NCBI GenBank assembly: GCA_910586435.1
Contig: CAJUGT010000146.1
Coordinates: 1 to 9,528, forward strand
DNA length: 9,528 bases
Reading direction: 5' to 3'
DNA from: an uncultured Acetatifactor sp.
GTDB taxonomy: Bacteria; Bacillota; Clostridia; Lachnospirales; Lachnospiraceae
Positions 1 to 5,566 of the stretch are shown one piece after another. Position numbers and translations under genes: made by a program. Within the stretch, counting starts at the first letter, position 1; every line of letters begins with the position of its first letter. The notes beneath the pieces are model-generated. The model was not told the DNA's origin. It saw nothing but the letters and a program-made list of their open reading frames with translations, and ran no database searches.

Positions 1-261
1 CGTCAGGAAATCCTCCCAGATTCAGGGGGCTTGGAAGGTAAGTTGCGGAACTAAAAACAGCAACGAACCGGACAAGCCCCGGGAGTATTTACTGACGCAT
101 TTGCGTCAGGAAATCCTCCCAGATTCAGGGGGCTTGGAAGGTAAGTTGCGGAACTAAAAACAGCAACGAACCGGACAAGCCCCGGGAGTATTTACTGACG
201 CATTTGCGTCAGGAAATCCTCCCAGATTCAGGGGGCTTGGAAGGTAAGTTGCGGAACTAAA
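1..261. repeat. 103-bp perfect tandem repeat with long hairpin, about 2.5 copies
   Basis: Copies run 1-103, 104-206 and a partial third 207-261. The first two are identical base for base, and the third matches until it diverges at about 262, just before the ribosome binding site of the first gene. Each copy junction holds a long inverted repeat (73-136 and 176-239). Its core is CTGACGCATTTGCGTCAG (92-109), flanked by GGGAG/CTCCC (81-85 with 116-120) and CAAGCCCC/GGGGCTTG (73-80 with 129-136), with two mismatches and one asymmetric bulge. The array continues beyond the left edge, so the copy number is unknown. No coding frame is apparent. It lies immediately upstream of Tad genes, so it may sit within that operon. 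Perfect identity suggests recent amplification, or an assembly effect. Confidence 0.95.
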
Positions 262-280
262 TTAGAAAGAGGTACGAATT

Positions 281-517
281 ATGAAAGAGTGTATCAGAAG
301 TTTGGAAATAAAGGCGCGGCTGGCAGCGGGTAGACTATTGGAAAAAGGAATGAAAAAGGAACCGGGTATTGACGGCATACTGGTAACGGTTGGTTTGTGT
401 ATTATTGCGCTGCTTCTTTGTCTTGTGATGAAAGACAGTATGACTGCTTTTATACAGGAATTGATTACGGCCATGACCAATGAAGCAAAAGAAATTCTCA
501 CAGGAGTCAGGTCATGA
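281..517 (+). CDS. Flp/type IVb pilin-like small membrane protein
   Basis: A 78-residue protein with a short charged N-terminal region (about 1-29), one hydrophobic segment (about 32-50) and a short amphipathic tail. This is the size and layout of Flp-type pilins of Tad systems, which form the pilus fibre after prepilin peptidase cleavage. A Gly followed by the hydrophobic stretch is present (EPGIDGILVTVG), but the Glu at +5 typical of type IVb pilins is absent, so a minor or atypical pilin is possible. ATG at 281 is preceded by AGAAAGAGG at 264-272, a good ribosome binding site. Its stop overlaps the next start by four bases (ATGA), which suggests translational coupling. The assignment rests mainly on context: two TadE-like proteins, CpaB and a prepilin peptidase follow. 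Confidence 0.6.
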   Translation: MKECIRSLEIKARLAAGRLLEKGMKKEPGIDGILVTVGLCIIALLLCLVMKDSMTAFIQELITAMTNEAKEILTGVRS

Positions 518-870
518 AACGGGAAAAAGGGAATGTAGGTGAACTGATTACTTCCGGAATATGTCTGTTGGCAATGACCGTGGTTATGTTGGTATATATT
601 GAAAATGCCGGATTAATTCAGCAGAAAACCCAGGTAAGTCAAATTGCCAGAAAGTATATCTTGCGCATGGAGACAGTAGGCATGCTTTCCAATGCGGATC
701 GGGCGGCTCTGTGTGGAGAACTGGAAGCAGCAGGAGCGGAAAAACTTAAATTTGACGGAACGACTCTTTCGCAGGTGAATTATGGCGAAGAAATTGTACT
801 GCGGATACAGGGGGAACTAAGTAATGGCTATGCATTTACGGAAAAGAGAGTATCAACGGCGAAACATTAG
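514..870 (+). CDS. TadE-like pseudopilin candidate (small single-span membrane protein)
   Basis: A 118-residue protein. A short basic N-terminus (MKREKGNVGEL) leads into one membrane span at about residues 10-29, followed by an extracytoplasmic region of about 90 residues. A Gly with a following Glu ahead of the hydrophobic stretch (G6, E10) resembles the prepilin-like N-termini of TadE-family pseudopilins. That family is processed by the Tad prepilin peptidase and supports pilus assembly. The start at 514 overlaps the previous stop by four bases and has AGGAG at 502-506 with a 7-base spacer. The last 47 bases overlap the start of the next gene. The domain family is not certain from sequence alone; short membrane-anchored proteins of this type are common in clostridial Tad loci. 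Confidence 0.6.
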   Translation: MKREKGNVGELITSGICLLAMTVVMLVYIENAGLIQQKTQVSQIARKYILRMETVGMLSNADRAALCGELEAAGAEKLKFDGTTLSQVNYGEEIVLRIQGELSNGYAFTEKRVSTAKH

Positions 871-1450
871 AAAAATTGTCAGAGAATCAGGAGTCCCCAA
901 AGGGACTCTTGACTCACAAAGCGGTCAGACTGGATGGGCCATGGGGTTATTTTCATTACTTTTTCTGGTGGTAGTTCTGTGTGCGCTGCTTAAGATGGAA
1001 CTGTTCAGGACAATTGCTCTTTACATGGAGGATGCGCTTGCTGCGTCCAATCTTGCGTCGGCAGTGGTGGATTTGAAAGAATACGGAAAGACACATAAAA
1101 TCCTCATAGGAGATATACATGCCGCATACGAGCGTTACATAAAAGCAATCAAGGGAAATCTGAACCTGAACGACACATGGGAAGGCCAGGAGGGAGGTGT
1201 TGTACAGGGAACTGTGAGAGTGGTTAATTACACAATTTATAATGTGGAGGAAGATCTGGTTACAGTGTATTATTATGATGAAAATGGTCTGATGACTTCC
1301 TGGAATGAGCCGTTGGGAAGCGCCACAGCGCCAAACGGAAAATGCATTGAATCTACTTCTGTATATAGTGAGATTGCGTTTCCGACAAAGGTATTTATGG
1401 GAATAGAAATAGAAGCGCATAAAGGGAAGCTGGCGGATATTACCAAGTAA
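824..1450 (+). CDS. Second TadE/TadF-like pseudopilin candidate
   Basis: A 208-residue protein. A very basic cytoplasmic N-terminus (about 1-37) is followed by one membrane span (about 40-57) and an exported domain of about 150 residues rich in beta-type segments (for example VRVVNYTIYNVEEDLVTVYY). One N-terminal anchor plus an outside domain fits the TadE/TadF minor pseudopilins or an exported Tad accessory protein. ATG 824 has GGGGA at 811-815 with an 8-base spacer. This start lies 47 bases inside the preceding gene, a larger overlap than the 4-base one upstream. A later Met at residue 40 (position 941), right at the membrane span, is a weaker alternative. A perfect hairpin (891-908) falls within the codons for residues about 23-29. 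The membrane topology is clear; the exact family is an inference from context. Confidence 0.55.
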   Translation: MAMHLRKREYQRRNIRKIVRESGVPKGTLDSQSGQTGWAMGLFSLLFLVVVLCALLKMELFRTIALYMEDALAASNLASAVVDLKEYGKTHKILIGDIHAAYERYIKAIKGNLNLNDTWEGQEGGVVQGTVRVVNYTIYNVEEDLVTVYYYDENGLMTSWNEPLGSATAPNGKCIESTSVYSEIAFPTKVFMGIEIEAHKGKLADITK

Positions 1451-1470
1451 AATAACAGGGAGATATGGAC

Positions 1471-2157
1471 ATGAGCCGAAACAAAGAACAGGGATACAAA
1501 GAGATGCCTGGCAAGAGGTTTTCTTTTTCCAAAAGGAAAACAGGAGTCAGTTTAGCAGCATTGGCGGCAGCGGTGGCAATGTTTGTTATATTATTACAGA
1601 TGGAAAAGAATATTTTATCACAGTATGAAAAGGGAGAGATATATGTAGCCGCCCAAACCATCACAAAAGGTCAAATGATTACGGAGGAGAATTATCAGGA
1701 ATTTTTCCGACTCAGCGAAATGGACAAATTATTGATTCCGGATACAGCACTGACAAATCCGGATCAGATACAGGGGCTGGCGGCAACGTTTGAGGTGGAG
1801 CCAGGAACATTGTTGACAAAAGGGATGTTTGAAGGAGTGAATGACATATGGAATGGCATGGAGGAACCTGTGATTGCGGGATTTCGCGCAGAGGACATCT
1901 ATCAGGTGGCAGGGGGAACATTGCGGGCAGGAGACAGGGTACATATTTATATTGTAAAGGAAGGAGAGACAATATTAGCCTGGGAGAGAGTATATGTGCA
2001 GCAGGTATTTGATGCCTCAGGGGCCAACATTCCAAACACGGATCATGTGACAGCTGCTCAGAGAGTCAATATCTATCTGGATAAACGAGAGGTTGCGGCA
2101 TTTTACACGGGAATTGAGGAGGGAAGCGTCCGGGTGGTCAGATTATGCCAGAGCTAA
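1471..2157 (+). CDS. cpaB: Flp pilus assembly protein CpaB/RcpC, SAF domain
   Basis: A 228-residue protein from the chosen start. It has a cytoplasmic basic N-terminus (1-24), a membrane anchor (about 25-43) and an SAF-type domain (about 57-120, beginning IYVAAQTITKGQMITEEN). A region with GGTLRAGDRVHIY (148-160) follows, matching the Gly-x-x-x-x-Gly-Asp-x-Val pattern of the RcpC/CpaB family. CpaB is a periplasmic or cell-envelope component of Tad pilus machines, thought to bind peptidoglycan or to gate pilus secretion. ATG 1471 is preferred over ATG 1465: GGGAGA at 1458-1463 leaves a 7-base spacer for 1471 but only one base for 1465. The gene follows the upstream one after about 20 bases, consistent with one operon. 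The C-terminus ends soon after a beta-type repeat resembling the end of the family. Confidence 0.85.
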   Translation: MSRNKEQGYKEMPGKRFSFSKRKTGVSLAALAAAVAMFVILLQMEKNILSQYEKGEIYVAAQTITKGQMITEENYQEFFRLSEMDKLLIPDTALTNPDQIQGLAATFEVEPGTLLTKGMFEGVNDIWNGMEEPVIAGFRAEDIYQVAGGTLRAGDRVHIYIVKEGETILAWERVYVQQVFDASGANIPNTDHVTAAQRVNIYLDKREVAAFYTGIEEGSVRVVRLCQS

Positions 2158-2255
2158 GAATTGGAAGAGATTTTCACCAATCAGTTGATGACAGGCCAAG
2201 ATGACAGGCTGAAAGATTTGTGAGTCCCATAGCAGAGACATGGAGGTTGCGTGGA

Positions 2256-2873
2256 GTGACAATAGTGATATTGGGGATAGTGGCAGCAGGAATGCTTATC
2301 ATCAGAAAGTGGGATGAACCGTTATCACTCAATGGTTGGGAGTATCTGGGGATTCTGACAGCAGCGGTACTGATGAAGAAGATGATTCCAATCATAATCA
2401 GTGAAACAGGGGGAGGGTGCCTTTTGCTGTCGGTGGTTGGTGGGTGTCTGCTTTTGGCATGCGTGACAGATTTGATGATCTGCCAGGTATATAATTTTAC
2501 CTGGTGGCCTGCGTTGTCAGCGGCTGCAATACTTCTGTGGCAAAGTTTATGGACTCCAAAGATAAGTGAGCCAAAGGAGATTTTAATATCACTTCTGACA
2601 TTTTTGATACTACAGTTTGCTTTATTTGGCCGAATGTACGGAAGGGCGGACGGTTATGCCTTCTGCGTATGTGCTATTGTGGAGGCTTCCAGAGGAATGA
2701 AGGCCGCCGGTTTTCTGGCGCATATGTTACTGTCCTATACATTATTGCTCCTGGCGCAGGCCGTTCGTGGAAATTTGAATAAAAGAGGGAATTTAAAAAA
2801 GCCGGTTCCGTTTCTGCCATATATCACAATATCTTTCTGGTTAGTTGCTATTTTGGGTGTCTTAGCAAAATAG
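2256..2873 (+). CDS. Prepilin peptidase, A24 family (CpaA/TadV type)
   Basis: A polytopic aspartyl protease that cleaves Flp prepilins and TadE-like pseudopilins at the inner face of the membrane. The two catalytic Asp regions of family A24 are visible: VTDLMICQVYN and, about 60 residues later, FGRMYGRADGYAF, corresponding to the family's Asp-x6-Asn and Gly-x-Gly-Asp motifs (here Gly-Arg-Ala-Asp). The C-terminal KPVPFLPYI matches the usual Lys-x-x-Pro-Phe-x-Pro segment before the last helix. Six or so membrane spans are predicted by eye. GTG 2256 has GGAGG at 2242-2246 with a 9-base spacer. The longer frame opens with GTG at 2220 but has no clear ribosome binding site, so the start is uncertain by 12 codons. 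It lacks the methylase domain, as expected for TadV-type enzymes. It is the last Tad gene visible. Confidence 0.85.
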   Translation: MTIVILGIVAAGMLIIRKWDEPLSLNGWEYLGILTAAVLMKKMIPIIISETGGGCLLLSVVGGCLLLACVTDLMICQVYNFTWWPALSAAAILLWQSLWTPKISEPKEILISLLTFLILQFALFGRMYGRADGYAFCVCAIVEASRGMKAAGFLAHMLLSYTLLLLAQAVRGNLNKRGNLKKPVPFLPYITISFWLVAILGVLAK

Positions 2874-2911
2874 GTATTTTGAGGTATACCTGTGGATATT
2901 TGTTTGCGCCA

Positions 2912-2940
2912 TTGCCCGCAAGGGGAGGATATGGTACAAT
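2912..2940 (+). promoter_or_regulatory. Possible promoter at the head of the 71-bp repeat array
   Basis: TTGCCC (2912-2917), a 17-base spacer and TACAAT (2935-2940) preceded by TGG, which gives an extended -10 (TG-n-TACAAT). This is the only copy of the repeat's TACAAT motif that also has a recognisable -35 at the right distance. Transcription would run into the hairpin array. There is no experimental support. Confidence 0.4.
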
Positions 2941-3013
2941 GTTGACACAGAAGGGCGTTGTGTCAACTTCTAATTCCAAGTGCGCTAAAGCGCACAAGAT
3001 TATGGTACAATGT

Positions 3014-3147
3014 TCGCAAAGGGCAGAGCCAAGAGTCCAAAGAAGCAACTGCCAGACTTGTTTGAGCAGATGCGTCTTTGGACATTTGGCAAGCGAAGCG
3101 AACCCGAAAAACAGAAGGTTTTTCGGGTCTCTGCCCGAAGCATTGCG
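3014..3147. other. Multi-stem structured cassette inside one repeat unit (possible RNA)
   Basis: This replaces the usual two-hairpin core between ATGGTACAATGTT and the GAAATC tail of the unit. Pairings seen: GGGCAGAG (3021-3028) with CTCTGCCC (3129-3136); GTCCAAAGA (3035-3043) with TCTTTGGAC (3075-3083); ACCCGAAAAAC (3102-3112) with GTTTTTCGGGT (3118-3128) over a 5-nt loop; and an outer CGCAA/TTGCG (3015-3019 with 3143-3147). The stems nest as an outer stem enclosing two arms, like a three-way junction. I do not recognise a known RNA family. The strand is unresolved, because inverted repeats look alike on both strands. Confidence 0.6.
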
Positions 3148-3368
3148 GAAATCATGGTACAATGTTGACACAGAAATGCGTTGTGTCAACTTCTGATTCC
3201 AAGTGCGCTAAAGCGCACGAAATCATGGTACAATGTTGACACAGAAGGGCGTTGTGTCAACTTCTGAATCCAAGTGCGCAAAAGCGCACGAAATCATGGT
3301 ACAATGTTGACGCAGAAATGCGTTGTGTCAACTTCTGATTCCAAGTGCGCTAAAGCGCACAAGATTAT

Positions 3369-3376
3369 GGTACAAT
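3369..3376 (+). promoter_or_regulatory. Extended -10 candidate for the response regulator/kinase pair
   Basis: TGGTACAAT around 3368-3376 is the last copy of the repeat motif and the nearest promoter-like element to the response regulator gene. There is no matching -35, since the region about 17 bp upstream is the GC-rich hairpin. Use of this site would need an activator or rely on the extended -10 alone. A start near 3383 would give a leader of about 60 nt. Confidence 0.3.
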
Positions 3377-3442
3377 GTTGACATGATAAATTAAAGTTGT
3401 ATTGTCAGGAGGTATGAGGAAAAGGGATGGAGAAGAAGTCTG

Positions 3443-4177
3443 ATGAAAATTGTTATTTGCGATGACAGCATTGAGGACGTGCTGCAAATAGAGAAGTTGT
3501 TAAATAAATATTTGAGATTATTTTCCAGAGAAGATATTAAGCAGGAGAGATACTTGGATGCAGCCCAATTGTATCAGAGAATACAGGAGGGGGATCTGGC
3601 GGATATTTATATATTAGATATGATAATGGAAGAAAAAAATGGAATTGATATTGGAAATCAGGTCAGAAAAGTGGGAAGGGAAAATGTGATTATTTATGTT
3701 ACATCTTCCAATGACTTTGCGTTAGAAGCCTATGGTGTGCATGCGGTCAGGTACCTGGTGAAACCAGTGAGCGAGGAAAAATTCTTTGAAGCATTGACAT
3801 ACGCTTTGTCTTTTACGGAGGTAGAACGGGATTCCACCTATCTGGTGAAAACCAGGGATGGTTTTGTGTCGGTCTTTTATTCCCAGATTGAGGTGATAGA
3901 AAATGTCTCCAGAAGGCTGGAGATTCATATGAAAAGCGGAGAAGTAATAAGAAGTATTGTTATCAGAAAATCTTTTGATCAAGAAATTGAGGAACTAGTC
4001 AGGGATAGAAATTTTTTACTTGTTCATAAGTCATATCTCATTAATTTGAACTATGTGAAGAAACTGGACAGAAATGATGTGGTAATGGAAAGCGGCAGAA
4101 GAATTCCAATCAGCAAAGCAAGAGCCATGGATGTGAAAAGAGAATATCTTCTGTTTGTGGCAGAGAAGTACAGATAG
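3443..4177 (+). CDS. LytTR-family response regulator (AgrA-like)
   Basis: A 244-residue cytoplasmic transcription factor of a two-component system. The receiver domain (about 1-125) shows the acidic pair D7-D8, phospho-acceptor D59 in YILDMIM, the Thr of VTSS (T87) and the conserved Lys in YLVKP (K107). A LytTR DNA-binding domain follows (about 130-240), recognisable from YLVKTRDGFVSV, the IEVIENVSRRLEIH strand pair and FLLVHKSYLINLNYVKKL. These are hallmarks of AgrA/VirR-type regulators, which bind direct repeats upstream of target promoters. The ribosome binding site is weak (GGAGA at about 3429-3433, spacer about 9). A stronger AGGAGG at 3407-3412 serves only a 9-codon frame that overlaps this start. 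The kinase gene follows after 8 bases, so they form one unit. Targets are not shown by the sequence. Confidence 0.92.
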   Translation: MKIVICDDSIEDVLQIEKLLNKYLRLFSREDIKQERYLDAAQLYQRIQEGDLADIYILDMIMEEKNGIDIGNQVRKVGRENVIIYVTSSNDFALEAYGVHAVRYLVKPVSEEKFFEALTYALSFTEVERDSTYLVKTRDGFVSVFYSQIEVIENVSRRLEIHMKSGEVIRSIVIRKSFDQEIEELVRDRNFLLVHKSYLINLNYVKKLDRNDVVMESGRRIPISKARAMDVKREYLLFVAEKYR

Positions 4178-4185
4178 GGGCGAAA

Positions 4186-5475
4186 ATGGATTATTTCCGA
4201 AATATATCTTATACGATAAGTCATTTGTTTTTATTGGCGTTTTTTTATTTGTTTGTGTATCATCGTTTTTCAAAGAGAAAGACCATAGGAATATGTTTTT
4301 TGGTATTTATGGTGCTGAATATAACAGATATATTGAAAATGAATATTTTTCCCGATAGCTCCTTATGTTATATTGTGGTTACGATTTTTCAAATCTTTGT
4401 GACGCAGTTTACGGGATTGGTTCTTTCAAGCAAAAGAAACAGCAGGGTATTATTTATAGGGCTGAGCGCATCTAATTATGTCATATCCGGGAGCATTTTG
4501 TCGAGTGTACTGTATATTTATACCAAGAGTACCCTGCTTGCTTTGATTGGCGGATTTCTGCTGCATTTGGCGGTTCTTATTTTTTTAGTCGTGCGAATCA
4601 GAGAGATTTGGCTGAAAGGATATGATAAAGAATCTGCCAATAATTGGTGGCAATTATGTCTTGTGCCCGTGCTTTTTTATTGTGGTTTTTCTTTTATAGG
4701 CTTTTTCCCGCATACTTTATTTGAATATCCCGATAACATACCGGGAGTTCTGTTTTTTGTTTTAACCATGTTTATTTCTTATGTGGTTGTCATTCGATAT
4801 GTGGAAAGTGAATCGCAAAACAATGAAATGTTTTGGAAAAATATCATGGTGGAAGCTTATATTAAAGGACTTGAAAATCATTATTATCTGGTGGAGCGGT
4901 CAGAGCAGAATCTTAAAATACTTCGTCACGATGTGAGACATTATTCCTTTATGATAGATTCTTTGCTGGAACAGGGAGAGTTTGAAGAAATTAAGAAAAT
5001 TACCAGTCATATTAATGATGTGGCAGATGAGAACAGAGTTGTAAAATATTGTAATAACCTGATTGTCAACACTATCCTGACCAGAATGATTGAGATAGCG
5101 GAATCCTGTGATATAAGAATTCAGCATGATTTTGTGATAGAGAAAGAAATACAGCCAAATGAGTATGAATTTGCTTCAGTTATCGCAAATTTGTTGGAAA
5201 ATGCAATAAATTGTGTGAAAGACTTTGAAAAGGAGAAAAGATATATCAAAACCCAAATTCACTGCACAGATGAACACTTGTTGATTCGGATGGAAAATGA
5301 ATATGAAACAGAGCTTCTCTTTGATGCTTCCACGGGCCTTCCGAAGAGCAGAAAAGGAGGAAATCATGGACTTGGAATGCAGAGTGTTCAGGCATTTATG
5401 GAACAGCTGGAAGGAAATGTGGGGTGTTATTGTGAAGAGGGGGTTTTTAAAATTATGCTATTTGCGAAATTTTAG
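4186..5475 (+). CDS. AgrC-like sensor histidine kinase (GHKL ATPase)
   Basis: A 429-residue membrane kinase. The N-terminal half (about 1-206) has six to seven hydrophobic spans with almost no extracytoplasmic domain, the layout of peptide-pheromone sensors such as AgrC. A coiled linker leads to the dimerisation/phospho-acceptor site LRHDVRHY (His about 248). An ATPase domain of the GHKL class follows, with N-box ANLLENAINC (Asn about 339) and a GLGM G-box (about 395-398). There is no canonical DxGxG box, as usual in this class. It should autophosphorylate and pass phosphate to D59 of the upstream regulator. ATG 4186 follows GGGGCGAAA and lies 8 bases after the regulator's stop. No agrB (peptide protease) or agrD (precursor) frame is visible, so the ligand is unknown and could come from elsewhere. 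Confidence 0.9.
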   Translation: MDYFRNISYTISHLFLLAFFYLFVYHRFSKRKTIGICFLVFMVLNITDILKMNIFPDSSLCYIVVTIFQIFVTQFTGLVLSSKRNSRVLFIGLSASNYVISGSILSSVLYIYTKSTLLALIGGFLLHLAVLIFLVVRIREIWLKGYDKESANNWWQLCLVPVLFYCGFSFIGFFPHTLFEYPDNIPGVLFFVLTMFISYVVVIRYVESESQNNEMFWKNIMVEAYIKGLENHYYLVERSEQNLKILRHDVRHYSFMIDSLLEQGEFEEIKKITSHINDVADENRVVKYCNNLIVNTILTRMIEIAESCDIRIQHDFVIEKEIQPNEYEFASVIANLLENAINCVKDFEKEKRYIKTQIHCTDEHLLIRMENEYETELLFDASTGLPKSRKGGNHGLGMQSVQAFMEQLEGNVGCYCEEGVFKIMLFAKF

Positions 5476-5505
5476 GTATGATTTGTGAAAAAGGGGAAAG
5501 GCTGA

Positions 5506-5553
5506 TTCCTATGGGAGGTAGTATAATAGAATGGATTTGACATTCCATAGGAA
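5506..5553. promoter_or_regulatory. 9-bp dyad flanking a -10 box upstream of the diguanylate cyclase
   Basis: TTCCTATGG (5506-5514) and its exact complement CCATAGGAA (5545-5553) are separated by 30 bases and enclose TATAAT (5522-5527). No good -35 sits 17 bp upstream. The right arm ends directly against the GGGAGG ribosome binding site (5554-5559). It could be an operator, or, in read-through RNA from the kinase gene, a stem beside the ribosome binding site. Confidence 0.5.
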
Positions 5554-5566
5554 GGGAGGTATTTGT

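Larger units (their letters stand above)
2931..3383. repeat. 71-bp repeat array with paired hairpins (six motif copies)
   Basis: The motif ATGGTACAATGTT starts at 2931, 3002, 3154, 3225, 3296 and 3367. Spacing is 71 bp except 3002-3154 (152 bp), where a different insert occupies the unit. Each complete simple unit holds TTGACACA/TGTGTCAA (8-bp stem, about 9-nt loop) and GTGCGCTAAAGCGCAC (7-bp stem, AA loop). Variants keep pairing: GTGCGCAAAAGCGCAC in the 3225 unit, and a G that can pair with T (G-U in RNA) in the TTGACGCA of the 3296 unit. CAGAAG/CTTCTG offers an alternative pairing in some units. The final copy runs only to 3383 and then changes to unique sequence leading to the response regulator. 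The array fills most of the 569-bp gap 2874-3442, which otherwise has no credible gene. Confidence 0.93.

Noticed and set aside
2872..2891. Terminator after the prepilin peptidase (AGGTAT/ATACCT)
   Set aside because: Six weak pairs with an 8-nt loop and no T-run; not convincing.
2879..3196. Plus-strand open frame of 105 codons in the 71-bp array, and a minus-strand one over the same span
   Set aside because: Both run through hairpin repeats and the structured cassette, with no ribosome binding site. Repeat units change frame along them.
3414..3443. 9-codon leader peptide (MRKRDGEEV) ahead of the response regulator
   Set aside because: AGGAGG is only one base from its ATG, too close for efficient initiation, and the peptide has no attenuator-like codon pattern. 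The stop-start overlap (TGATG) is noted but not enough.
5537..5542. TTGACA as the -35 of a second cyclase promoter
   Set aside because: A matching -10 would fall on the ribosome site and start codon (5560-5565, TATTTG), which leaves no leader.
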